This document shows positions 8,835 to 16,513 of a stretch of 41,443 bases of DNA, piece by piece; position 1 is the stretch's first letter; each line of letters opens with the position of its first letter. The notes below the pieces were generated by a model. The model did not search any database. It saw only the letters and a list, made by a program, of their open reading frames with translations, and was not told the DNA's origin. The DNA is from Paracoccaceae bacterium (lineage in GTDB: Bacteria; Pseudomonadota; Alphaproteobacteria; Rhodobacterales; Rhodobacteraceae), in assembly GCA_947468085.1 (NCBI GenBank), contig CANIKY010000014.1, forward strand, positions 1 to 41,443, written 5' to 3'. A program made the translations under genes and the position numbers.

Positions 8835-9275
8835 TTAAACCGGAACGGAATAGAGGATGAAATCGGATTTCGGGCGGTAGGTGTCATACAGCCTGCGGCC
8901 CGCGTAGTTGAACTCTTGCGTCAGCCAGCGCACATTGGTGATGCCCCGTGCCTTGGCAAAGCCTATAACATGGTCGATCATCGCGCGCCCGATGCCTGCA
9001 CCGCGCAGGTCAGGGCGCACGTAAAGGTCTGACAGGTAGACAACCTTAGCCCCTGACAGCGAGCGGTGCATCAGTTGGTATTGGCACAGGCCCACGACCT
9101 TGCCGTCTTGCACGACGAGATCGGCCCAGAAGTCTTCGCCGCCAAAGATCCATTCCCATGTGGCGTTTTTGCCCTCAGGCGTGGTGGTGGTTTTGTAAAA
9201 GGCGGCGTAGGCGTCAAACAGGTCTTCCCAGACGGCGCGGTCAGAGATCTGTACGGGGCGGATGTCGATGGGCAT
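8835..9275 (-). CDS. GNAT-family N-acetyltransferase
   Basis: A 146-residue GNAT protein, starting at ATG 9275 behind GGAGAGAACC; a longer in-frame reading exists but lacks a comparable ribosome-binding site. The acetyl-CoA loop is seen in [18 protein letters not shown] (about residues 82-99, the R/Q-x-x-G-x-G/A core being RGAGIG). Near the end, [17 protein letters not shown] is the usual motif B region with the catalytic-type tyrosine. The acetyl acceptor is unknown: family members act on polyamines, aminoglycosides, amino acids or proteins. It is divergent from murD with 109 bases between the starts. Confidence 0.88.
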   Translation of the reverse strand: MPIDIRPVQISDRAVWEDLFDAYAAFYKTTTTPEGKNATWEWIFGGEDFWADLVVQDGKVVGLCQYQLMHRSLSGAKVVYLSDLYVRPDLRGAGIGRAMIDHVIGFAKARGITNVRWLTQEFNYAGRRLYDTYRPKSDFILYSVPV

Positions 9276-9384
9276 GGTTCTCTCCAATTTGGTGCAACCC
9301 TCGCGCCCGCAGCCCGCGGCGTCAAGCGCTTGCGGATGGCCCCTGCCTTCAGGCATGGTCAGCGCTGCACATAGGGGGGCGCAG

Positions 9385-10788
9385 ATGATTCCAGTCATTG
9401 GCTATAATGGGCACAAGGTGGCTGTGCTGGGCCTTGGCAGGTCGGGTCTGGCTGCCGCCGCAGCCCTAACGGCCGGTGGGGCCGAAGCCCTCTTGTGGGA
9501 CGAATCCGTCGAGGCGCGGCAGATGGCCGAAGCTGCGGGTTTTGCCTTGACCGATCTGTCGCGCGCCGCAGCCTTGGAGGGCGTGGCCGCCTTGATCACC
9601 AGCCCCGGCATCCCGCATCTTTACCCCGCGCCCCACCCGATCATCGCCCGCGCGATGGAGTTGGGGATCCCGGTTGATAACGACATAGGCCTGTTTTTTC
9701 GCAGCTATGCCACCTCTGACTGGGATAATTTTGAAACCGCCCCGCGTGTGATCTGCGTGACGGGATCAAACGGCAAATCGACCACCACGGCCCTGATCCA
9801 TCACATTTTGGACGCGTGCGGCCGTCCCACCCAGATGGGGGGCAATATCGGACGCGGCGCCTTGGATATGGACCCCGCCTGTGACGGCGAGGTTGTGGTG
9901 CTGGAACTGTCGTCTTATCAAGCCGACCTTGCCCGCTGCCTGACGCCGGATGTGGCCATCTTCACCAACCTCTCGCCCGACCATCTTGATCGTCATAACG
10001 GCATGGGTGGTTATTTTGCCGCCAAACGGCGCCTGTTCGCAGAAGGTGGTCCCGACCGTGCCATCATCGGCGTGGACGAGGCAGAGGGCCGTTATCTGGC
10101 CAATCAGATGGCCGAGGGGGCGGGGGATGACCGCGTGATCCGCATATCCTCAGGGCAAAAACTGGACGGGTTCGGCTGGACGGTGTTTGCTCGCAAAGGG
10201 TTCTTGTCGGAATGGCGGCGCGGCAAGCAGGCGGCCTCGATTGACTTGCGCGAGGTGGCCGGATTGCCCGGCGCGCATAATCACCAAAACGCCTGCTGTG
10301 CCTATGCCGCCTGCCGCACGCTGGGCTTTGCGCCCAAGCAGATCGAAGCAGCGCTGCACAGCTTTGGGGGTCTTGCCCACCGCGCCCAAGTGATAGGTGC
10401 GCGCGCTGGGGTGCGGTTTATCAACGACAGCAAAGCCACCAATGCTGACAGTGCGGCCAAGGCGCTGCAATCTTATCCAAAAATCCGCTGGATCGCCGGC
10501 GGATTGGGCAAAGAGGGCGGGATCAAGGGGTTGGCACCTTTCCTTGGGTCGGTGCAAAAGGCCTATCTGATCGGCCAATCCGCCCAAGACTTCGCGCAGG
10601 ATCTGGGCGATCTGCCGCATGAAATATGCCAGACGATGGCGCGGGCCGTGGCCATGGCGGGCGCTGAGGCCCAAGAGGGCGAGGTGGTGCTGCTGTCGCC
10701 AGCCGCTGCCTCGTTCGACCAATACCCCAATTTCGAAAAACGCGGCGAGGATTTCACAGCCCTCGTTCAAACCCTGATCGGAGGTTAG
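9385..10788 (+). CDS. murD: UDP-N-acetylmuramoylalanine--D-glutamate ligase MurD
   Basis: Adds D-glutamate to UDP-MurNAc-L-Ala in the cytoplasmic stage of peptidoglycan synthesis. From ATG 9385 (preceded by GGGGGGCG) it is 467 residues. An N-terminal UDP-binding Rossmann-like part has GLGRSGLA near residue 16. The central ATPase domain shows [11 protein letters not shown] (about residues 123-133), GGNIGRG and LELSSYQ. The C-terminal domain has [17 protein letters not shown] and [17 protein letters not shown]. All family signatures are present. It stands outside a dcw cluster: mraY, ftsW, murG and murC are not adjacent, and a GFA-family gene follows after one base. Confidence 0.96.
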   Translation: MIPVIGYNGHKVAVLGLGRSGLAAAAALTAGGAEALLWDESVEARQMAEAAGFALTDLSRAAALEGVAALITSPGIPHLYPAPHPIIARAMELGIPVDNDIGLFFRSYATSDWDNFETAPRVICVTGSNGKSTTTALIHHILDACGRPTQMGGNIGRGALDMDPACDGEVVVLELSSYQADLARCLTPDVAIFTNLSPDHLDRHNGMGGYFAAKRRLFAEGGPDRAIIGVDEAEGRYLANQMAEGAGDDRVIRISSGQKLDGFGWTVFARKGFLSEWRRGKQAASIDLREVAGLPGAHNHQNACCAYAACRTLGFAPKQIEAALHSFGGLAHRAQVIGARAGVRFINDSKATNADSAAKALQSYPKIRWIAGGLGKEGGIKGLAPFLGSVQKAYLIGQSAQDFAQDLGDLPHEICQTMARAVAMAGAEAQEGEVVLLSPAAASFDQYPNFEKRGEDFTALVQTLIGG

Positions 10789-10789
10789 G

Positions 10790-11257
10790 ATGGAAGGATC
10801 GTGTACCTGCGGCGCTGTTACCTATCGGATGACGCAAAGCCCGCTGTTCACCCATTGCTGCCACTGCACATGGTGCCAACGCGAAGCGGGCAGCGCCTTT
10901 GCCCTGAATGCCATGATCGAAACAGAATGCCTGCAGGTGGCAGGGGCGGTGGAAGAGATTGTCACGCCCTCAAACTCGGGCAAGGGCCAGATCATCGCCC
11001 GTTGCCCCGCCTGCAAAGTGGCACTTTACAGCCACTATGCCGGGGCAGGCCGACTGATGGCCTTTGTGCGTGTTGGCACGCTGCGCGAGCCAAGTACGTG
11101 CCCGCCCGATATTCACATTTATACCTCGACCAAACTGTCCTGGGTGGGTTTGGATGCGTGCGTTCCCATCCTACCCGAATCTTACGACCGCAAGACCCAT
11201 TGGCCGCAGTCTAGCTTAGATCGCCGTCTAGCTCTTTTGGCGCGGCATCCGAAGTAA
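10790..11257 (+). CDS. GFA/CENP-V family zinc protein
   Basis: A 155-residue protein of the glutathione-dependent formaldehyde-activating (GFA) fold. Zinc ligands follow the family pattern: C5 and C7 (CTCGAV), C24, C26 and C29 (CHCTWC), and C72 and C75 (CPAC). Members range from Gfa, which helps glutathione capture formaldehyde, to many without known activity, so I do not assign a reaction. The start codon lies one base after the murD stop, and its GGAGG ribosome-binding site is embedded in the end of murD, so it is probably translated from the murD message. Confidence 0.85.
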   Translation: MEGSCTCGAVTYRMTQSPLFTHCCHCTWCQREAGSAFALNAMIETECLQVAGAVEEIVTPSNSGKGQIIARCPACKVALYSHYAGAGRLMAFVRVGTLREPSTCPPDIHIYTSTKLSWVGLDACVPILPESYDRKTHWPQSSLDRRLALLARHPK

Positions 11258-11307
11258 CCATTATCATTCAGTTAGGCCGCCTGGAACAACCTTGTGACTT
11301 CTATTAA

Positions 11308-11463
11308 ATCCCGCATGGTTTGATTGGATCGGTTCGAGGTGATCAAGTTGACCTAGCCGAGGCGCTGATCGACGGGTTGGCAGCCGCCCCTAAAGCCTTT
11401 ACCGCCATGCTGCGCGGTGAGAATTTCGGCAAAACCGTGATTTGCCTTGGCCCTACCGGTTAA
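11308..11463 (+). pseudogene. 3' remnant of an NADP-dependent MDR oxidoreductase
   Basis: In the gap between the GFA gene and the flavoenzyme (11258-11528), one frame ending at TAA 11461-11463 reads EALIDGLAAAPKAFTAMLRG followed by ENFGKTVICLGP. This is the recognisable C-terminus of zinc-independent medium-chain reductases (CurA/PTGR type, usually ...GLENAPEAF...L.G.NFGK...V). An in-frame stop at 11305-11307 and no Rossmann domain upstream show that only about 40 residues survive. The rest of 11258-11307 holds nothing I recognise. Confidence 0.65.
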
Positions 11464-11481
11464 ATGCGTGCCCTTCATTTT

Positions 11482-11523
11482 GGCACAAATACTCCGGGGG
11501 TGCGCGGGCCGGCCCCGATTAGG
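11482..11523 (+). repeat. Short copy C of the intergenic repeat
   Basis: GGCACAAATACTCCGGGGG followed by GGGCCGGCCCC lies immediately before the convergent end of the flavoenzyme gene. It shares only the leading module (GC-RY-AAATACTCC) with copies A, B and D, then has its own GC-rich inverted repeat. It may serve as a terminator. Confidence 0.55.
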
Positions 11524-11528
11524 GCAGA

Positions 11529-13481
11529 TTAAACCGCAACCCCCGCCCTTAGCCCGTCAAACACCGCCTCTTCGGCTGTGCGCGGGCTTAGGCAATCGCC
11601 GATCATATGCACCTCTACCCCCATCGCTTGCAGGCTGTCAGACAAATCGTCCACGCTTTGATGGCCCAAAGCCAGCACCACAGTGTCGACGCCGGACACT
11701 TCGATGGCAGCCCCGCTGGCGGTGTGCTGAAGATACACTGTATCGCCGGCCGTTCCGTACAGCCGGGCGTAAGGGACGATCTGCACCGCCAATTGTTGCA
11801 GTGTTGCAGCCATCGTGTCGCGTACATAAAGGGGCAAGGATTCCCCTGCATGCGTGCCGTTCACGGCCAAGGTCACATGGGCCCCCGCCCGCGTCAGGCG
11901 TTCAGCCAAGCCCGGGCCGATCCAGTCGCAGCGCCAATCGGCCACCACAACCCGCGCACCTGTTGCAACCTTGCCCTCTAGCACATCCCAAGCGGTGACG
12001 ATCTGGATCTGCCCGTCGGTTGGCAGGTCTGGCACGTAGGGGCGCGCGCCGCTGGCCAAGATCACCACATCGGGGCGTTCTTGCGCCACAAGCTCTGCTG
12101 TCACCCGCACCCCGCGGCGGAGTGTCACCTGGGCCAGCTCCATTTCCCGCGTCAGGTTGGTGACGATGCCGCCAAACTCGGCCCGCCCCGGCAAAAGCTG
12201 CGCTTTCAGCGCTTGGCCGCCCAGATGCGGGGCTGCTTCAAAAAGGGTCACATGATGCCCGCGTTGGGCGGCGGTGGCGGCGGCTTTCATGCCCGCAGGC
12301 CCGCCACCCACCACCATGACGCGCTTGCGCGATTGGGCGGGCTGCAAGGTGCCATAGGCCAATTCGCGGCCGGTTTGCGGATGTTGAATGCACGACACCG
12401 GCAAGCCGCGATGAAAATGCCCGATACAGGCCTGATTGCAGCCGATACAGGCGCGAATATCCTCAACGGCGCCGCGAGCGGCTTTGTTGGGCATCTGTGG
12501 ATCGGCAATCATGGCACGGGTCATGCCGCACATATCGGCTTGGCCTGCGGTCAGGATTGCCTCGGCGATCTGGGGTTGGTTGATCCGGCCCGCCACAAAA
12601 ACCGGCACGTTCAGCGCCCGCCTAAAAACGCCCGCGTCCGGGGCGACATAACCCGCAGCAAAGGCCATGGGCGGGGCAATATGCACTGCCCCCCCGACAC
12701 TGGCCGAGGTGCCTGTGGTGACACTCACATAATCCAGATGCGGCTCTAAGGCGGTGGTTGCGGCCACGGCCTCGTCCATCGTCAGGCCTGCGTCATCGCG
12801 TTCGCCACCGCTGATGCGCAATCCGATCACAAAACCTTCATCAGTCGCGGTACGGATGGCTTGCAAGACTTGGGCCAAGAACCGCTGCCGGTTGGCATCG
12901 CTGCCGCCATAAGCGTCTTGGCGCAGGTTCAAGCGCGGGTTCAGGAATTGCGCGGGCAGGTAACCGTGGCTGGCCACCACCTCGACCCCGTCCAGACCGG
13001 CTTGGCGCATCCGGCGCGCGGCACTGGCATAGCCTGCGATGATCTCGTCGATCAGGGCCACGGGCAGGGCGCGGGGCATGACGTGAAAGCGTTCGTTGGG
13101 CACGGCAGAGGGGGCATAGGCCACGGCCAGCAAGCCATCGGCACTTTCCATAATCTCGCGTCCGGGGTGGAAAAGCTGCGAGAAGATCGCACACCCCTCG
13201 GCATGCACCGCCTCGGCCAAGGCCCGATATCCTGCGATGCAGGCATCACTTGTGGCCATCAACAGATGCGAGGTGTAGCGCGCCGTCTCATGCACGCCCG
13301 CCACTTGCGTGACAATCAATCCCGCCCCACCCTTGGCTCTTGCGCGGTGATATTCCACCAAGGCCGCATTGACCGTGCCGTCAGTGGGTAAGGTCGTGTC
13401 ATGCCCGGTCGACAAAATGCGGTTGCGCAGGGTCACCCCGCGCAGCGTCAGCGGCGAAAACAGATGCGGAAACTGTGGCAT
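11529..13481 (-). CDS. OYE/2,4-dienoyl-CoA reductase-type flavoprotein
   Basis: A 650-residue two-part enzyme. The N-terminal half (about 1-340) is an old-yellow-enzyme TIM barrel for FMN with SHGYLPAQFLNPRLNLRQD and YGGSDANRQRF. It is followed by a cysteine cluster CIGCNQACIG...SCIQHP for a [4Fe-4S] centre. The C-terminal half carries an FAD/NAD(P)-binding GGGPAGMKAA motif. This is the layout of 2,4-dienoyl-CoA reductase, trimethylamine dehydrogenase and the N-methylproline/stachydrine demethylases. A demethylase of betaine-like compounds is as likely as a fatty-acid enzyme. ATG 13481 with AAAGGG seven bases upstream is preferred to the TTG two codons earlier. It diverges from the RpiR regulator; the gap holds two palindromes that may control it. 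Confidence 0.85.
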   Translation of the reverse strand: MPQFPHLFSPLTLRGVTLRNRILSTGHDTTLPTDGTVNAALVEYHRARAKGGAGLIVTQVAGVHETARYTSHLLMATSDACIAGYRALAEAVHAEGCAIFSQLFHPGREIMESADGLLAVAYAPSAVPNERFHVMPRALPVALIDEIIAGYASAARRMRQAGLDGVEVVASHGYLPAQFLNPRLNLRQDAYGGSDANRQRFLAQVLQAIRTATDEGFVIGLRISGGERDDAGLTMDEAVAATTALEPHLDYVSVTTGTSASVGGAVHIAPPMAFAAGYVAPDAGVFRRALNVPVFVAGRINQPQIAEAILTAGQADMCGMTRAMIADPQMPNKAARGAVEDIRACIGCNQACIGHFHRGLPVSCIQHPQTGRELAYGTLQPAQSRKRVMVVGGGPAGMKAAATAAQRGHHVTLFEAAPHLGGQALKAQLLPGRAEFGGIVTNLTREMELAQVTLRRGVRVTAELVAQERPDVVILASGARPYVPDLPTDGQIQIVTAWDVLEGKVATGARVVVADWRCDWIGPGLAERLTRAGAHVTLAVNGTHAGESLPLYVRDTMAATLQQLAVQIVPYARLYGTAGDTVYLQHTASGAAIEVSGVDTVVLALGHQSVDDLSDSLQAMGVEVHMIGDCLSPRTAEEAVFDGLRAGVAV

Positions 13482-13512
13482 GGTCAAACCCTTTCAGGAC
13501 GTAACGCAGGCG

Positions 13513-13529
13513 TAGATCAGCGCGATCTA
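13513..13529. promoter_or_regulatory. Palindrome upstream of the flavoenzyme gene
   Basis: TAGATC-AGCGC-GATCTA has perfect 6-bp arms around five bases and lies about 32 bases before the flavoenzyme ATG. It has the size and place of a repressor site. No protein can be named. Confidence 0.4.
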
Positions 13530-13593
13530 TTTGAAAAGGGCCAAGGGTCAGCCCCATCTTGGCAAAGACCTGCAGGGCCTATGCATTAGGCTT

Positions 13594-13607
13594 GGAATAT
13601 TCGTTCC
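13594..13607. promoter_or_regulatory. Operator-like palindrome GGAA-N6-TTCC (IolR type)
   Basis: GGAA-TATTCG-TTCC lies 36 bases before the rpiR start codon in the divergent gap. GGAA-N6-TTCC is the motif reported for the RpiR-type IolR of Sinorhizobium meliloti. Its place suggests autoregulation of the RpiR gene and perhaps control of the divergent flavoenzyme gene. Confidence 0.6.
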
Positions 13608-13643
13608 AGACTGTTAGCCTTGAGCAAAGAGACTGGAAAGCCC

Positions 13644-14498
13644 ATGGACCAAACGCACCCGCCAGAGCCCGCCGATTTGCCCGACGACCTTGCTGGCCCC
13701 CCCGCCTCGGTCGAAGAATTTCGCGCCCGTTTGACTGATATCTTGGATGATTTGCCGCGCCGCCTGCGGCAATGCGCCGATTTTATCGCGGCCAATACCG
13801 ACCGTATCGCTGTGTCGACCGTGGCAGAGTTGGCCACTGGGGCCGATGTGCCACCCTCAGCCGTGATGAGGTTTTGCCAGATTTTGGGCTTTTCGGGCTT
13901 TTCGGAGATGCAGCGCCTGTTTCGTGAGGCTTACAGCCCCGGTTGGCCCGACTATTCGACCCGGTTGAAGAACCTCAAAGAGGGTGGGGCGGGCAGCCCC
14001 TCGGCCCTTTTGGCCGAGTTTATCGAGGCGGGGCGACAGTCGTTGGAGGCTTTGGCGAAATCGGCGGACGAGACGGCCTTGCAACAGGCGGTATCCGTGC
14101 TGGCGGCGGCGGATACGGTGCATATCGTGGGCCTGCGCCGCGCCTTTCCGGTGGCAAGCTACTTGGCTTATGTCTTTGAAAAAATGTCCGTTCCAGCCAT
14201 GTTGCATGACGGCGTGGGCAAGCTGGATCACCGCTTTGCCCTACGCCCCAATGATGCCGTTTTGGCCATAACCTTCGCGCCCTATTCCGAAGAAACCCTA
14301 ACACTTGCCCAAGACGCCAAAACGCGCGGCCTGCCGGTTGTCGCGCTGACGGATCGGATGGCCTCGCCCTTGGTGCGGTTTTCGGATGCGATTTTAACCG
14401 TGCCGGAGGTGGATTTTGGCGCCTTTCGGTCCTTGTCAGCGACGATTGCCATGGCTATTGCCTTGGCCGTGGCGATAGGGTCGGCGCGCGGGGGCTAA
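13644..14498 (+). CDS. iolR: RpiR-family (MurR/RpiR) regulator, probable IolR
   Basis: A 284-residue DNA-binding protein with an N-terminal HTH_6 domain (about residues 28-105, including STVAELATGADVPPSAVMRF and LGFSGFSEMQRLF). A C-terminal SIS sugar-phosphate-binding domain (about 125-270) has VHIVGLRRAFPVA and VLAITFAPYSEETL. I chose ATG 13644, with GGAAAG upstream, over the TTG eight codons earlier. It stands directly before iolC in the same direction, and RpiR proteins in this position control inositol catabolism in alphaproteobacteria, sensing a pathway intermediate. Operator-like sites lie upstream of both this gene and iolC. The IolR name rests on context and operator form. Confidence 0.85.
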   Translation: MDQTHPPEPADLPDDLAGPPASVEEFRARLTDILDDLPRRLRQCADFIAANTDRIAVSTVAELATGADVPPSAVMRFCQILGFSGFSEMQRLFREAYSPGWPDYSTRLKNLKEGGAGSPSALLAEFIEAGRQSLEALAKSADETALQQAVSVLAAADTVHIVGLRRAFPVASYLAYVFEKMSVPAMLHDGVGKLDHRFALRPNDAVLAITFAPYSEETLTLAQDAKTRGLPVVALTDRMASPLVRFSDAILTVPEVDFGAFRSLSATIAMAIALAVAIGSARGG

Positions 14499-14527
14499 GG
14501 GGTTAAGAAAACCCTTTGCCATCGCTG

Positions 14528-14555
14528 AATTTTTAGAATAAAAATTCTAAAAATT
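14528..14555. promoter_or_regulatory. Large palindrome in the iolC promoter region
   Basis: Perfect 12-bp arms AATTTTTAGAAT / ATTCTAAAAATT are separated by AAAA, in the 107-base gap between rpiR and iolC. Its core is AGAA-TAAAAA-TTCT, the same 4-6-4 geometry as the GGAA-N6-TTCC site before rpiR, with the outer base changed symmetrically. The AT-rich stem and lack of a following T-run favour an operator over a terminator. Confidence 0.65.
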
Positions 14556-14605
14556 GCAGTCCGGCCCCTGAGTCTTGGCCCTGCGCGAAGTTGGGAGCCT
14601 TGGCC

Positions 14606-16513
14606 ATGAAAACCCTTGATGTGATCACCATTGGGAGATCCTCGGTTGACCTTTACGGTGCGCAGGTTGGGGGTAGGCTGGAAGATATGGCCTCTTTCCA
14701 GAAATATGTCGGTGGATCGCCCACCAATATGGCCACGGGTACGGCACGTTTGGGCCTGAAATCGGCGCTGATCACGCGGGTTGGCAACGAGCATATGGGC
14801 CGCTTTATCTTGGAAGAGTTGGCCAAAGAAGGTGTCGACACGCGCGGGGTGAAAACCGATCCAGAGCGGCTGACGGCTTTGGTGTTGCTGGGAATACGCG
14901 ATGAAAAGCAGTTCCCCTTGATCTTTTACCGCGAAAACTGCGCTGATATGGCGCTGTGTGAAGATGATATTGACGAGGGGTTCATTGCCCAATCCCGCTC
15001 AGTCGTGGCCACGGGCACCCATCTGTCGCACCCAAAGACCGAGGCTGCGGTGCTCAAAGCCCTGACATTGGCGCGCAAACACGGGGCGCGCACGGCCTTG
15101 GACATCGACTATCGCCCGAATCTTTGGGGCCTCGCAGGCCACGGTGACGGCGAAAGCCGCTTTATCGAAAGCGCCAAGGTGACGGCCAAGTTGCAGCAGA
15201 CGCTGCACTTGTTTGATCTGATCGTTGGCACGGAAGAAGAGTTTCATATCGCAGGTGGCACCACCGACACCATCGCCGCTTTGCGGGCGGTGCGTGCAGT
15301 TTGCAGGGCCACTTTAGTGTGCAAGCGCGGATCCATGGGCGCTGTGGCCTTTACCGGTGCGGTGCCAGACAGCTTGGACGATGGCCAAACTGGCCCCGGC
15401 TTTCCGATCGAGGTGTTTAACGTGCTGGGGGCGGGCGATGGCTTTATGTCAGGCTTGCTCAAAGGGTGGCTTGATGATGAACCTTGGCCCACAGCCCTGA
15501 AATATGCCAATGTCTGTGGTGCTTTCGCTGTTTCACGCCATGGCTGCACGCCGGCTTACCCGTCTTGGGAAGAGATGCAGTTTTTCCTTGAGCGCGGGAT
15601 CGTCAACAAGGCTTTACGCAAGGATTTGGCGCTAGAGCAGGTGCATTGGGCCACCAACCGCCGGAAAGTTTGGGGCGAGGTCAAGGCTTTTGCTTATGAC
15701 CACCGCATCCAGCTAGAGGATTTGCCCGGCGCCACGCCGGAAAAGATCGCGGCGTTTAAGGAATTGTGCGTCGACGCTACGTTGGATGTGGCGCAGGGCC
15801 GCGAAGGGTTTGGCCTGCTGTGTGACAGCCGCCTTGGGCGCACCGCGCTGTACCGTGCGGCAGGGCAAGGGCTGTGGATTGGCCGTCCGGTGGAATGGCC
15901 CACCTCGCGCCCGCTGACGCTGGAACCCGAGATTGGCCCCGATTTCGGCGGCCTGTCGGAATGGCCTTTGGAGCATATCGTCAAGGTTTTGTGCTTTTGT
16001 CACCCTGACGACCCCGACGAGATGCGCGCCGCCCAAGAAGAGACCGTCGCCCGCCTTTTCGCCGCCTGCCGGCGCAATCGGCTTGAGATGTTGTTGGAAC
16101 TTATCCCTTCCAAGGTTGGGCCGGTCGATGATTTGACCAATGCCCGCCTGATCGAGCGCTGGTATGATATTGGCGTCTTCCCTGATTGGTGGAAGCTGGA
16201 ACCGATGCAAACGACGCAAGCTTGGGCCGCCACCTGTGCTGCGATCGAGGCGAACGATCCCTATGTGCAAGGCATCGTCATTCTGGGTCTGGGTCAGACG
16301 GAAGAAGAACTCGCCGCGTCTTTCCGGCTTGCAGCCCCCTTCCCGCTGGTGAAAGGCTTTGCCGTGGGCCGCACGATCCATGCCGATGTCGGGCGTGACT
16401 GGATTGCAGGCAAGATCGATGATGCAACCGCCGTAGCCACAATGGCCGCCAATTACCGCCGTTTGGTGGGCTATTGGGATGACGCCCGCAATGGGCAAGG
16501 AGCAGCAAAATGA
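14606..16513 (+). CDS. iolC: 5-dehydro-2-deoxygluconokinase with C-terminal DUF2090 domain
   Basis: Phosphorylates 2-deoxy-5-keto-gluconate in myo-inositol catabolism. The 635 residues join a PfkB-type sugar kinase (about 1-325) to a DUF2090 domain (about 330-635), an aldolase-like TIM barrel thought to handle the following cleavage of the phosphorylated sugar. The kinase has the early DVITIGRSSVDLYG, the GG-containing YVGGSPTNMATG and the catalytic NVLGAGDGFMSG. The DUF2090 part has AFAYDHRIQLE and LELIPSKVGPV. This fusion is the usual form in Rhodobacteraceae and rhizobia. ATG 14606 follows GGGAG. The stop overlaps iolD as ATGA. Expression is probably controlled by the adjacent RpiR protein through the palindrome upstream. 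Confidence 0.95.
   Translation: MKTLDVITIGRSSVDLYGAQVGGRLEDMASFQKYVGGSPTNMATGTARLGLKSALITRVGNEHMGRFILEELAKEGVDTRGVKTDPERLTALVLLGIRDEKQFPLIFYRENCADMALCEDDIDEGFIAQSRSVVATGTHLSHPKTEAAVLKALTLARKHGARTALDIDYRPNLWGLAGHGDGESRFIESAKVTAKLQQTLHLFDLIVGTEEEFHIAGGTTDTIAALRAVRAVCRATLVCKRGSMGAVAFTGAVPDSLDDGQTGPGFPIEVFNVLGAGDGFMSGLLKGWLDDEPWPTALKYANVCGAFAVSRHGCTPAYPSWEEMQFFLERGIVNKALRKDLALEQVHWATNRRKVWGEVKAFAYDHRIQLEDLPGATPEKIAAFKELCVDATLDVAQGREGFGLLCDSRLGRTALYRAAGQGLWIGRPVEWPTSRPLTLEPEIGPDFGGLSEWPLEHIVKVLCFCHPDDPDEMRAAQEETVARLFAACRRNRLEMLLELIPSKVGPVDDLTNARLIERWYDIGVFPDWWKLEPMQTTQAWAATCAAIEANDPYVQGIVILGLGQTEEELAASFRLAAPFPLVKGFAVGRTIHADVGRDWIAGKIDDATAVATMAANYRRLVGYWDDARNGQGAAK

Noticed and set aside
14528-14555. 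Palindrome as a terminator of rpiR
   Set aside because: The stem is almost wholly A/T, no T-run follows, and it shares operator geometry with the site upstream of rpiR.
15713-16498. 261-residue frame antisense to iolC
   Set aside because: Shadow of the DUF2090 domain coding region.
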